Source of the DNA: Bordetella parapertussis
GTDB lineage: Bacteria > Pseudomonadota > Gammaproteobacteria > Burkholderiales > SG8-41
Reading direction: 5' to 3'
Length of the DNA: 6,882 nucleotides
Assembly: GCA_945863085.1 (NCBI GenBank)
Contig: CAMBCD010000147.1
Location: forward strand, 1-6,882
Positions 1 to 6,162 of the stretch are shown here, one piece after another (the first letter of the stretch is position 1; the number at the start of each line of letters is the position of its first letter). Under the pieces are notes generated by a model. It saw only the letters and a list, made by a program, of their open reading frames with translations. It did not search any database and had not been told where the DNA came from. Both the position numbers and the translations under genes were made by a program.

Positions 1-606
1 ATCGTTGAACATTTTCATCACATCAATGTGCTTCAGGCCATTGACCGGATCGCCGCCGATGCCGACGCAGGACGACTGGCCGAGGCCGATTTCCATCAAC
101 TGGCCGACGGCTTCGTAGGTCAGCGTGCCGGAACGCGACACCACGCCGATCGGCCCTTTTTTGTGGATATGGCCGGGCATGATGCCGATCTTGATTTCAT
201 CCGGCGTGATCACGCCGGGGCAGTTGGGTCCGATCAGCAGGGTTTTGCTCTTGTTCTGCTCCATCTTGTATTTGAGGCGAACCATGTCGCGCACGGGTAT
301 GCCTTCGGTGATGCAGATCACCAGTTCCAGTTGCGCATCCACCGCTTCCTCGATCGCCGCCGCGGCATAGGGCGGCGGCACATAAATCACGGACACATTC
401 GCACCGGTGGCATCTTTTGCTTCGCGCACCGAATTGAATATGGGGATGCCCTCGTAACTCTGGCCGCCCTTTTTCGGCGTCACGCCTGCGACATAACAGT
501 TCTTGCCGTTGGCGTATTCCTTGCCGGTCTTGGTATGGAACATCCCCGTCTTGCCGGTGATGCCCTGGGTCATCACCCGGGAGTTCTTGTTGATCAGGAT
601 GGACAT
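1..606 (-). CDS. sucD: Succinyl-CoA ligase (ADP-forming) alpha subunit, partial (C-terminus off the window)
   Basis: The alpha subunit binds CoA and carries the phospho-histidine of succinyl-CoA synthetase, which converts succinyl-CoA, phosphate and ADP to succinate, CoA and ATP in the cytoplasmic TCA cycle. The 202 codons present translate without a break from [11 protein letters not shown]. The CoA-binding Rossmann part shows [11 protein letters not shown] near residues 15-25 and [10 protein letters not shown] near 40-49. Further on come VIYVPPP, CITEGIP, the family signature [30 protein letters not shown] and GIGGDP. The family is about 290-300 residues long, so roughly 90 residues are missing, including the GHAGA-type phospho-histidine segment. 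The start ATG shares its A with the TGA stop of sucC (TGATG). A good ribosome site (AAGGGGAAG) lies inside the last sucC codons, so translational coupling is likely. No internal damage is visible. Confidence 0.97.
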   Translation of the reverse strand, partial: MSILINKNSRVMTQGITGKTGMFHTKTGKEYANGKNCYVAGVTPKKGGQSYEGIPIFNSVREAKDATGANVSVIYVPPPYAAAAIEEAVDAQLELVICITEGIPVRDMVRLKYKMEQNKSKTLLIGPNCPGVITPDEIKIGIMPGHIHKKGPIGVVSRSGTLTYEAVGQLMEIGLGQSSCVGIGGDPVNGLKHIDVMKMFND

Positions 607-1775
607 CAGTTCTTCCCCTTCGCCGCAGCAACCACCTTCTGCGCGGCATCAGCCATGTTGTTGCCGGAAATGATCGGCAGTCCGGATTCGGCGAGGATTT
701 TCTTGCCGAGGTCGACATTGGTACCTTCGAGGCGCACCACCAGCGGCACGCTCAGGCTGACTTCGCGCGCCGCGGCCACCACGCCCTGCGCGATCACGTC
801 GCATTTCATGATGCCGCCGAAGATATTGACCAGGATCGCTTTCAGCTGCGGATTGCGCAGCATGATCTTGAACGCTTCGGTGACCTTCTCCGCGGTGGCG
901 CTGCCGCCGACATCGAGGAAGTTGGCGGGGCTGCCGCCGTAGAGCTTGATGATGTCCATCGACGCCATCGCGAGACCGGCGCCATTGACCAGGCAACCGA
1001 TGTTGCCGTCGAGCTGGATGTAATTGAGGTCGTGTTTGGAGGCTTCGACTTCCGCCGGGTCTTCTTCGTCGAGGTCGCGCAGCGCGACCAGGTCGGGATG
1101 GCGGAACAGCGCATTGCCGTCGAAATCGATCTTGGCATCCAGCGCAATCACCTTGCCGTCGCCAGTCAGGATCAGCGGATTGATTTCGGCCAGCGAGGCA
1201 TCGGTTTCGTCGAATGCCTTGTACAGGGCCTGCAGCAGCGCCCGCGCCTGCGGCACCGATGCCGCCGGCACGCCGATTTTGCCCGCCACGTCATCGGCCT
1301 CGGCGTCGGTCAGCCCCTTGATCGGGTCAATCGCGACCTTGTGGATTTTTTCCGGGGTGTGCGCGGCCACTTCCTCGATGTCCATGCCGCCTTCGCTGGA
1401 GGCCATCAGCACCACGCGCTGCGTGCCGCGGTCGATCACCATGCCGACATAAAGTTCTTTTTTGATGTCGGCGCCTTCCTCGATCAGCAGCCGCCGCACC
1501 TTCTGCCCTTCGGGGCCGGTCTGGTGCGTCTTCAACTGCATGCCGAGGATGCTGCCCGCGTAGGTTTTCACCTCGGACGGCGACTTGGCGACCTTGACGC
1601 CGCCGCCCTTGCCGCGACCGCCGGCATGGATCTGCGCCTTGACGACCCATACGCTGCCGCCGAGTTTGGCGGCGGCGCTGACGGCTTCGTCAACACTGAA
1701 ACAGGGGATGCCGCGCGGCGTAGGCACGCCGTATTTGCGCAGCAGTTCTTTGGCCTGGTACTCGTGGATTTTCAT
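606..1775 (-). CDS. sucC: Succinyl-CoA ligase (ADP-forming) beta subunit
   Basis: The beta subunit holds the nucleotide site and, with SucD, forms the TCA-cycle ligase. The 389 residues match the usual length (388 in E. coli). The N-terminal ATP-grasp domain begins [20 protein letters not shown]. The nucleotide loop [13 protein letters not shown] is at about residues 47-59. EINPL at 197-201 and [10 protein letters not shown] at 213-222 are the metal and nucleotide part of the grasp fold. The C-terminal CoA-ligase domain shows [15 protein letters not shown] (260-274), GGSATAEKV (290-298), [13 protein letters not shown] (317-329) and RLEGTNV (348-354). The start is fixed by homology. The ribosome site is poor (only GCGGACC about 10 bases upstream), unlike that of sucD, which fits a regulated or coupled start. 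The stop overlaps the sucD start. The leader upstream is structured and contains an intrinsic terminator. Confidence 0.98.
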   Translation of the reverse strand: MKIHEYQAKELLRKYGVPTPRGIPCFSVDEAVSAAAKLGGSVWVVKAQIHAGGRGKGGGVKVAKSPSEVKTYAGSILGMQLKTHQTGPEGQKVRRLLIEEGADIKKELYVGMVIDRGTQRVVLMASSEGGMDIEEVAAHTPEKIHKVAIDPIKGLTDAEADDVAGKIGVPAASVPQARALLQALYKAFDETDASLAEINPLILTGDGKVIALDAKIDFDGNALFRHPDLVALRDLDEEDPAEVEASKHDLNYIQLDGNIGCLVNGAGLAMASMDIIKLYGGSPANFLDVGGSATAEKVTEAFKIMLRNPQLKAILVNIFGGIMKCDVIAQGVVAAAREVSLSVPLVVRLEGTNVDLGKKILAESGLPIISGNNMADAAQKVVAAAKGKN

Positions 1776-2014
1776 TATTCTGGTCCGCTTGAAATGCGCT
1801 CGTTAAAAAAAGCGCCCCGGTTCCGCAGGGACGCCAAATCTATTACAGCGGCTGCAACGCCAGCCTTGACCGCAGTCAATAAACCCGCGATTGCGCAAAA
1901 CGCAGGTTCGGCGGATGCCGCATACAGGGTGAGGGTGAATCGATGATGAACCCGGCACATGACCCTCGCGCCAAGGGCATTTACTCCGGGAGTGTTGCTG
2001 CAAAAATATTGCCC
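1776..2014 (-). promoter_or_regulatory. Structured 5' leader of sucCD
   Basis: From the predicted transcription start near 2014 to sucC there are about 240 bases with successive hairpins. The first is AACCTGCG pairing with CGCGGGTT (arms 1901-1908 and 1882-1889, 8 pairs with one G-U, 11-base loop). The second is TTGAC pairing with GTCAA (1875-1879 and 1866-1870, 4-base loop). The terminator at 1805-1834 comes third. A 61-codon reading frame (1775-1960) crosses all three and ends in TAATG on the sucC start. Rfam-type sucA and sucC leader motifs have been described in other proteobacteria; I cannot say whether this is one of them. Confidence 0.45.
1805..1834 (-). terminator. Intrinsic terminator in the sucC leader (possible attenuator)
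   Basis: On the minus strand GCGTCCC pairs with GGGGCGC (7 pairs, one G-U) around a 9-base loop. Seven T residues follow directly (positions 1811 to 1805). The element ends 30 bases before the sucC ATG. I see no promoter between it and sucC, so sucC transcripts starting upstream would have to read through it. It could be an attenuator of sucCD or simply the end of a short upstream transcript. Confidence 0.65.
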
Positions 2015-2020
2015 TGTTCG

Positions 2021-2029
2021 AGTATATCA
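2021..2029 (-). promoter_or_regulatory. Candidate sucC promoter, extended -10
   Basis: The minus strand reads TGATATACT, an extended -10 (TGn) plus TATACT, which matches TATAAT at 5 of 6 positions. No good -35 lies 16-18 bases upstream, which an extended -10 can tolerate. Transcription would start near 2014. A second, weaker option on the same strand is TTGATA, 16 bases, TATTTT just downstream. Confidence 0.45.
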
Positions 2030-2040
2030 AAGCACTTTGA
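2027..2040. repeat. Perfect inverted repeat TCAAAG-CA-CTTTGA over the sucC promoter
   Basis: Two perfect 6-base arms are separated by 2 bases. One arm covers the TG of the extended -10 of the candidate sucC promoter. The position suits an operator for a dimeric regulator, but I do not recognise the binding protein. Confidence 0.45.
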
Positions 2041-2102
2041 CCGCCTCGCCCGCTCACATGGCTGTGTTGGGACATCAGCAGCAAGCGCAAGGCATCAGCA
2101 CC

Positions 2103-2154
2103 ATGCCCCGACGCACCCTGCCGCTGCCACCCTGTCCGGGCCGGACCGGGGCAT
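2103..2154. repeat. GC-rich inverted repeat with nested palindrome
   Basis: The outer arms ATGCCCCG (2103-2110) and CGGGGCAT (2147-2154) are perfect over 8 bases. Nested inside is GTCCGG-G-CCGGAC (2134-2146). A 7-base direct repeat, CACCCTG, lies between the outer arms. There is no T-tract on either side, so it is not an obvious terminator. It sits between the small RNA terminator and the sucC promoter; its role is unknown. Confidence 0.4.
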
Positions 2155-2237
2155 AGTAAGTAAGGGTTCGATTGATGGAAGGTACCGCATCATCGGTCAA
2201 TTTCCGCTATCATGCTGCACCGCCGCATCGACAGCAC

Positions 2238-2268
2238 AAAAAAAAGCGCAACCCCGGGGGGTTGCGCT
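2238..2268 (-). terminator. Strong intrinsic terminator of the candidate small RNA
   Basis: AGCGCAACCC and GGGTTGCGCT-type arms form 10 consecutive pairs (2245-2254 with 2259-2268) around a 4-base loop, followed on the minus strand by a run of T (2244 to 2238). The T-run lies on one side only, which fixes the orientation as minus. Confidence 0.85.
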
Positions 2269-2333
2269 GAAGTTCCACCAAAGGAGGAGGTTTTGGAGGA
2301 TGTGTGCCGATGTCTGTAGAGACACCCAACACG
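2238..2333 (-). ncRNA. Candidate small regulatory RNA with an anti-Shine-Dalgarno hairpin loop
   Basis: On the minus strand three hairpins follow each other within about 95 bases. Hairpin 1 (2309-2326) has a 7-pair stem (GGTGTCT with AGACATC) and loop CTAC. Hairpin 2 (2274-2300) has CCAAA paired with TTTGG, extended after one mismatch by TCC/GGA. It displays ACCTCCTCC in a 9-base loop, a match to the anti-Shine-Dalgarno end of 16S rRNA. Hairpin 3 is a textbook intrinsic terminator. A fair promoter lies just upstream (TTGACC, 16 bases, CAGAAT). No convincing protein is encoded on either strand. C-rich loops of this kind are known from the cuckoo-type sRNAs of alphaproteobacteria and from the Neisseria NmsR/RcoF sRNAs, which repress metabolic mRNAs at their ribosome sites. 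The 5' end is estimated; an alternative start from AT-rich sequence near 2387-2399 would lengthen the RNA to about 145 nt. Confidence 0.6.
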
Positions 2334-2339
2334 GTTCCC

Positions 2340-2367
2340 ATTCTGCCACGGCCAACTGAGGGGTCAA
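2340..2367 (-). promoter_or_regulatory. Candidate promoter of the small RNA
   Basis: On the minus strand TTGACC (2367-2362, 5 of 6 to TTGACA) is followed by 16 bases and CAGAAT (2345-2340, 4 of 6 to TATAAT). Transcription would begin near 2333, just before the first hairpin. A competing AT-rich -10 (TAAAAT or TATATT, 2399-2387) has no good -35. Confidence 0.4.
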
Positions 2368-2511
2368 GCGATTTTTGCTGCTTCGCAATATAAATTTTAT
2401 TGTCGGAAGCATGAGAATAACTAAACCGAACAAGGCAGTCGTATCTCCGGCGTGACCTGTTTCACAAAACAAGCCCGCTACGCACCCTGTTGCCACGAGA
2501 TGGGCACTCAC

Positions 2512-2540
2512 TTGCGCGGCGTCCCGGCCTGGGCGATAAA
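2512..2540 (+). promoter_or_regulatory. Weak candidate promoter for the CapA-like gene
   Basis: TTGCGC, 17 bases, GATAAA. The -10 matches 4 of 6 positions and the -35 only 3 of 6. A second possible -10 is TATAAA at 2389-2394, again without a good -35. The rest of 2400-2609 shows nothing else that I can identify. Confidence 0.2.
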
Positions 2541-2609
2541 CAAAGCACTCACGCGCCGCGCCAGTGGTGCGCTTTACCTTTACATCACTCTCAGGGGAGA
2601 AATGCAGGC

Positions 2610-3653
2610 ATGAGCCGTACGTTGATGATGTTCACAGGCGATATCAACCTGATGAACGTGCCCGATCCGGCACTGCCGTTCGCGCGCGTGGTCGATACCT
2701 TGCGCAGTGCCGATGTGTTGTTCGGCAATCTGGAATGCTGCCTGTATCAGCCCTCGGCCCAGGTATCGGTGACCGACGAAGGTTTTTACGCGACGCCGGC
2801 CACCGGCCAGGCACTCAAGATCGCCGGTTATCACGCCATCGGCAACGCCAACAACGTCAATTACGGCGCCGAAGCCATCAAGTCCTCTCTGCGTGAACTG
2901 GAAAAACTCGGCATCCCCGTCACCGGCACCGGACTCAACCGCGCCGAGGCGCGCAAACCGGTGATCATTACCCGCAACGGCCTGCGTTACGGTTTCGTGC
3001 AGCGCACTTCCGTTTACTGGCCGACCAACCATGAAGCGGGTGAACACTCGCCCGGCGTCGCCGCGTTACGCGGCAATACCGCCTACCAGCTGCCGCTGCA
3101 CAAAACCAGCCCGGAAATCCCGCCGGCCAACCGCCCCGGCGTGCCGCCGGTCATCGTAACCTGGGCCGATGCCAAATACCTCGCCGAATATGTCGCGGAA
3201 ATCACCGCGCTGCGCAAGGAAGTCGATGTGCTGGTCGCATCACAGCACTGGGGCTTCAAGGAAGAAGTGCTCGATTACATGACCGAGATTGCCCATGCGG
3301 TGATCGATGCCGGCGCCGACATCGTCATCGGCCACGGTCCGCACTATTCACTGCCGGTGGAAATCTACAAGGGCAAACCGGTGTTCTACGGCCTCGGCAG
3401 TTTTTCCTTCCACACCGGTCACGGCGGCAAAAAACATGGCGACTGGGTGGGCATGCTCGCAGCTGTCACGCTGAACGGCCGGAACTGTGAACGCGCGTCA
3501 TTCGAATTCGTGCGCCACAACGACCGCAACGAAACAGTACTCTGCGACCTGGCCGGTGAGCAGGCAACGCTGGAAGCCTTGCGCAAACGCAGCGCGCCCT
3601 TCAAAACCACGATCACCTTGGACGGCAACCACGCCGTGTTTCACGCCGCCTGA
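2610..3653 (+). CDS. CapA family (poly-gamma-glutamate synthesis type) phosphoesterase-fold protein
   Basis: The protein has 347 residues and belongs to the CapA/PGA_cap family, which has a calcineurin-like metallophosphoesterase fold. Visible motifs in order are TGDINL (residues 9-14), GNLE (39-42), NANNVNYG (79-86), QHWG (212-215), GADIVIGHGPH (235-245), E251, and GKPVFYGLGSFSF (255-267). I chose the ATG at 2610 because the fold begins at once (TLMMFTGD) and AGGGGAG lies 10 bases upstream. An open frame extends back to an ATG at 2490, but the extra 40 residues look non-coding. There is no signal peptide or membrane segment, unlike many surface CapA proteins, so it is probably cytoplasmic. 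The usual NNH of the third motif is NNV here (Val83). It converges with the enolase-family gene. Its role in a polymer or in catabolism cannot be told; CapA membership is clear, function is not. Confidence 0.88.
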   Translation: MSRTLMMFTGDINLMNVPDPALPFARVVDTLRSADVLFGNLECCLYQPSAQVSVTDEGFYATPATGQALKIAGYHAIGNANNVNYGAEAIKSSLRELEKLGIPVTGTGLNRAEARKPVIITRNGLRYGFVQRTSVYWPTNHEAGEHSPGVAALRGNTAYQLPLHKTSPEIPPANRPGVPPVIVTWADAKYLAEYVAEITALRKEVDVLVASQHWGFKEEVLDYMTEIAHAVIDAGADIVIGHGPHYSLPVEIYKGKPVFYGLGSFSFHTGHGGKKHGDWVGMLAAVTLNGRNCERASFEFVRHNDRNETVLCDLAGEQATLEALRKRSAPFKTTITLDGNHAVFHAA

Positions 3654-3668
3654 ACGGCAGCGATAATA

Positions 3669-3709
3669 CGTAAGTATTTGATTTTCTTGATATTTTATAA
3701 AGACTTACG
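3669..3709. repeat. Inverted repeat between the convergent CapA-like and enolase-family genes
   Basis: CGTAAGT (3669-3675) and ACTTACG (3703-3709) are perfect 7-base arms around a 27-base AT-rich loop. The right arm includes the stop codon of the minus-strand gene. There is no clean T-run, so it is at best a weak bidirectional terminator. Confidence 0.3.
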
Positions 3710-4856
3710 GCCCCTCATCGGCCGGGGTACGCAGCTTGCGCTGCGGGTAGACCTTGGCCGGATGTTTTTGCAGCGCTTCCTCATCGACATCAATGCCCAG
3801 TCCGGGCGCGGTCGGCAATTCGATGTAGCCGTTTTTCGGTTTCAGCTGGTTCGGCGAAATCGTGTCGCAGAAATCCACGAAGGGCAGGAAGTATTCGGTG
3901 ATGATGAAGTTGGGCATGGTCGCCGACGCATGCACCGTCGAGGCCAGCGCCACCAGCGTCGAGTTGTAGTTGTGCGGTGACATGGCGACCAGGAAGGACT
4001 CTGCCATCGCGGCAATTTCCTTCAGCTCAAGGATGCCGCCGACACAGGCGACATCGGGATTGAGAATGTCGGCTGAACGTTTTTCCAGCAGCGGCCGGAA
4101 ACCGGTCTTGGTGTAAGTCGCCTCGCCGATCACCACCGGCACGCCGATTTCGCGGCGGATCTGCGCCAGCTCGTCGGGGAATTCCGCCTGACAGGATTCT
4201 TCCATCCAGTAGAGATCAAACTCGGCGAGTTGTTTGTCGAGGCGGATCGCGTGCATCGGTGCCAGACGGCGGTGCTGTTCGATCAGCAGATCGATATCGG
4301 GACCCACCGCATCGCGGATCGCCTTGACCACGCTGATAGCACGTTTTTCATGTTCCTTGGGAATCCAGGTGCGCCACGGTGACGGCAGCGGATCGAATTT
4401 CATCGCGGTGAATCCCTGCTTCACCACTTTCTCCGCGGCGCGCGCGTAATCCGCAGGCTCCTTCATGCCGTAACTCCAGCCGTTGGCATAAACACGGATT
4501 TTTTCGCGGTATTTTCCGCCGAGCAGGTTATAGACCGGTTGTTTCGTCGCCTTGCCGACGATGTCCCACATCGCCTGCTCGATGCCGCTGATCGCACAAA
4601 ACAGTTCCACCGAACCGCGGCGCGCAGCGTAATCGTCAAAGGCAAACTGGGTGAAATGTTTGATGTCGAAGGGGCTGCGGCCGACCAAATAAGGGCCCAG
4701 CGCGTTGAGCTGCGCCATCACTGCAGTATCGCGGTCGTATTGTGAATAGGCCTCACCCCAGCCGTGGATGCCGGCGTCGGTTTCGACTTTGACGAAAATG
4801 AGATTTTTGCGCCAGCCGGGATGTACGGCATAACTTTTGACGGCGGTGATTTTCAT
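3705..4856 (-). CDS. Enolase-superfamily protein, mandelate racemase / acid-sugar dehydratase type
   Basis: The protein has 383 residues, normal for the mandelate racemase/muconate lactonizing enzyme group. These enzymes abstract a proton next to a carboxylate with a divalent metal. The N-terminal capping domain runs from MKITAVKSYAVHPG to about residue 120, with GWGEAY near 32-37. The barrel shows KFDP (153-156), EQHRRLAP (193-200), MEES (218-221), IGEATYTK (243-250), SPHNYNS (293-299), ITEYF (319-323) and a PTAPGLGIDVDE tail (348-359). Likely metal ligands are Glu193, Glu219 or Glu220, and Glu245. His195 and His295 are the likely acid/base residues, by analogy with galactonate and mannonate dehydratases. 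The first ligand is usually Asp. The ATG at 4856 is preferred over an upstream in-frame one at 4898 because it matches the family start and has GAGAG about 8 bases upstream. It has its own promoter and sits downstream of the PLP gene. Substrate unknown. Confidence 0.9.
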   Translation of the reverse strand: MKITAVKSYAVHPGWRKNLIFVKVETDAGIHGWGEAYSQYDRDTAVMAQLNALGPYLVGRSPFDIKHFTQFAFDDYAARRGSVELFCAISGIEQAMWDIVGKATKQPVYNLLGGKYREKIRVYANGWSYGMKEPADYARAAEKVVKQGFTAMKFDPLPSPWRTWIPKEHEKRAISVVKAIRDAVGPDIDLLIEQHRRLAPMHAIRLDKQLAEFDLYWMEESCQAEFPDELAQIRREIGVPVVIGEATYTKTGFRPLLEKRSADILNPDVACVGGILELKEIAAMAESFLVAMSPHNYNSTLVALASTVHASATMPNFIITEYFLPFVDFCDTISPNQLKPKNGYIELPTAPGLGIDVDEEALQKHPAKVYPQRKLRTPADEGP

Positions 4857-4940
4857 GGATGGACTCTCGCAATGACGTGGCGAAAAAACAGGAATCAAAC
4901 GAAAAGGATTAAATACAGGGAATACACAAAGGGGATTGAA

Positions 4941-4968
4941 TTTATGCGCCCGCCATTCACGGTGTCAA
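4941..4968 (-). promoter_or_regulatory. Promoter of the enolase-family gene
   Basis: The minus strand has a perfect TTGACA (4968-4963), a 16-base spacer and CATAAA (4946-4941, 4 of 6). Transcription would begin near 4934, leaving a leader of about 78 bases. The gene can therefore be expressed without the PLP gene, which ends about 45 bases upstream of the promoter. Confidence 0.5.
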
Positions 4969-5011
4969 GAACGACTGCGCACGGGTCCAACATGCGACAC
5001 ACAGCGCACCA

Positions 5012-6148
5012 TTACAGCGTACGCGGCTGCAGTTTCAGCAACTGGCCGATACGCTCCGAGCTTTTCAATCCGCTGCCGGTCAACACCAGAACCGTCGTTT
5101 CATCGCGACCGATGACGCCGGATTCCAGCAATTGCGTCAGGCCTGCAGCGGCCGCCGCCGACGTCGGTTCGACGTAGAGGCCCATGCGCGCCAACGCGCC
5201 CAGTGCCCTGACAATCTCGTCTTCATCAACCGCAGCAATGGCGCCACCCGATCCGCGCACCGCACGCATCACCTCGCGCAGCCGTGTCGGTTGTGACGAT
5301 GCAATGCCCTCGGCCACGGTCGGACTGATGGCTGTCGGCACCGGCGATTCGCTGCCCGCCTGCCAGGCGGCATGGCAGGGCGCGCAATTCGCCGCCTGCA
5401 CGCCGAATATGCGCGGCCGTTTTTTGATTTCACCGTTGCGCAGCAGTTCGTCGAAACCACGATCCAGACCCAGCACATTGCTGCCGTAACCCAGCGGCGT
5501 GATGACATTGTCCGGGGCACGGAAACCGAGTTGTTCCCACAATTCATAGGCCAGCGTCTTGGTGCCTTCGATGAAAAACGGCTGCCAGTTGTGGCTGGCA
5601 TAAAAAATTTCGCTGCTCATGCGCTCGGCAGCTTCGGCCACGTCCTGGCGCGTCCCCGGGACGGTCACTACATCGGCACCGCAGGCCGCGATCTGCGCGA
5701 TCTTGGGATACGAGGCCGTTTCCGGCACCAGGATGCGGCAACGCATGCCCGCCGCCGCCGCATACGCTGACAGCGATGCGCCGGCATTGCCCGATGAATC
5801 CTCCAGCACATGATTGATGCCGCGGCTTTTCAGGTAACTGACCATCACCGTCATGCCGCGGTCCTTGAACGAACCGGTGGGCATCATGTATTCGAGCTTG
5901 AAACGCAACGGTACGCCATTCCATTCGCGATTGAGCAGCGGTGTGCCGCCTTCACCCAGCGACACTGCGTTTTGCGCCGCAACGCCGATGGCCTGCGCAT
6001 AACGCCACACTGAACGGTCCTGCAGCTTGATCGCGTCGCGCTTCAGGCCCGGGCCGGGCGCAAGATTCAAGTAAGCGCCGCTGTCACCACACCATCTGGC
6101 AACCTGGGACGGGTAAGTAGCGCCACTTTGAGAGTCTATGTAATTCAT
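5012..6148 (-). CDS. Threonine-synthase-like PLP-dependent enzyme (fold type II)
   Basis: From the ATG at 6148 the product has 378 residues. Signature segments are GEGGTPLL (65-72), PTGSFKDRG with the PLP Schiff-base Lys95 (90-98), DSSGNAG (117-123), GYGSNVLG as phosphate loop (220-227), EPTSAAA (327-333) and LTGSGLK (356-362). This is the threonine synthase / threonine dehydratase fold. The N-terminus has a single Cys (ARWCGDSG) where short threonine synthases often carry a Cys-rich start. The true ThrC of betaproteobacteria is usually about 470-480 residues, so this is more likely a paralogue acting on another amino-acid-like substrate. The alternative start is TTG at 6178, 10 codons upstream, with a weak AGG ribosome site. 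The ATG is favoured because a TAAAAT -10 lies between the two starts. It is co-directional with the enolase-family gene, 155 bases apart. Confidence 0.88.
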   Translation of the reverse strand: MNYIDSQSGATYPSQVARWCGDSGAYLNLAPGPGLKRDAIKLQDRSVWRYAQAIGVAAQNAVSLGEGGTPLLNREWNGVPLRFKLEYMMPTGSFKDRGMTVMVSYLKSRGINHVLEDSSGNAGASLSAYAAAAGMRCRILVPETASYPKIAQIAACGADVVTVPGTRQDVAEAAERMSSEIFYASHNWQPFFIEGTKTLAYELWEQLGFRAPDNVITPLGYGSNVLGLDRGFDELLRNGEIKKRPRIFGVQAANCAPCHAAWQAGSESPVPTAISPTVAEGIASSQPTRLREVMRAVRGSGGAIAAVDEDEIVRALGALARMGLYVEPTSAAAAAGLTQLLESGVIGRDETTVLVLTGSGLKSSERIGQLLKLQPRTL

Positions 6149-6162
6149 TGATTTTGTTGAGT

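Noticed and set aside
28..942. Long plus-strand open frame of 304 codons antisense to sucD and sucC
   Set aside because: It mirrors the codon pattern of two well-supported minus-strand genes and has no recognisable domain; high GC explains its length.
1032..1946. Second plus-strand open frame of 304 codons antisense to sucC and its leader
   Set aside because: Shadow of sucC rich in His, Arg and Gly with no family motif. The equal length to the other shadow frame is coincidence.
1943..2359. Plus-strand open frame of 138 codons in the large intergenic region
   Set aside because: It runs through the opposite-strand terminator and the inverted repeats, has no good ribosome site and a non-protein-like composition.
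2301..2360. Short plus-strand peptide of 19 codons after the strong-looking ribosome sites AAGGAGGAGG and TTTTGGAGG (ATG at 2300)
   Set aside because: The purine-rich tract is better explained as the complement of the small RNA loop. The peptide MCADVCRDTQHGSHSATAN shows no feature, and nothing follows it.
2197..2511. Minus-strand open frame of 104 codons over the small RNA
   Set aside because: It reads through the 10-pair intrinsic terminator and its T-run, and its residues follow the RNA hairpins; no ribosome site is seen.
2490..2609. Forty-codon N-terminal extension of the CapA-like protein
   Set aside because: The extra residues are Arg/His-rich, precede a complete family N-terminus, and overlap the ribosome site of the ATG at 2610.
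5372..5770. Plus-strand open frame of 132 codons within the PLP enzyme gene
   Set aside because: Antisense shadow; the minus strand holds a complete enzyme with all motifs.
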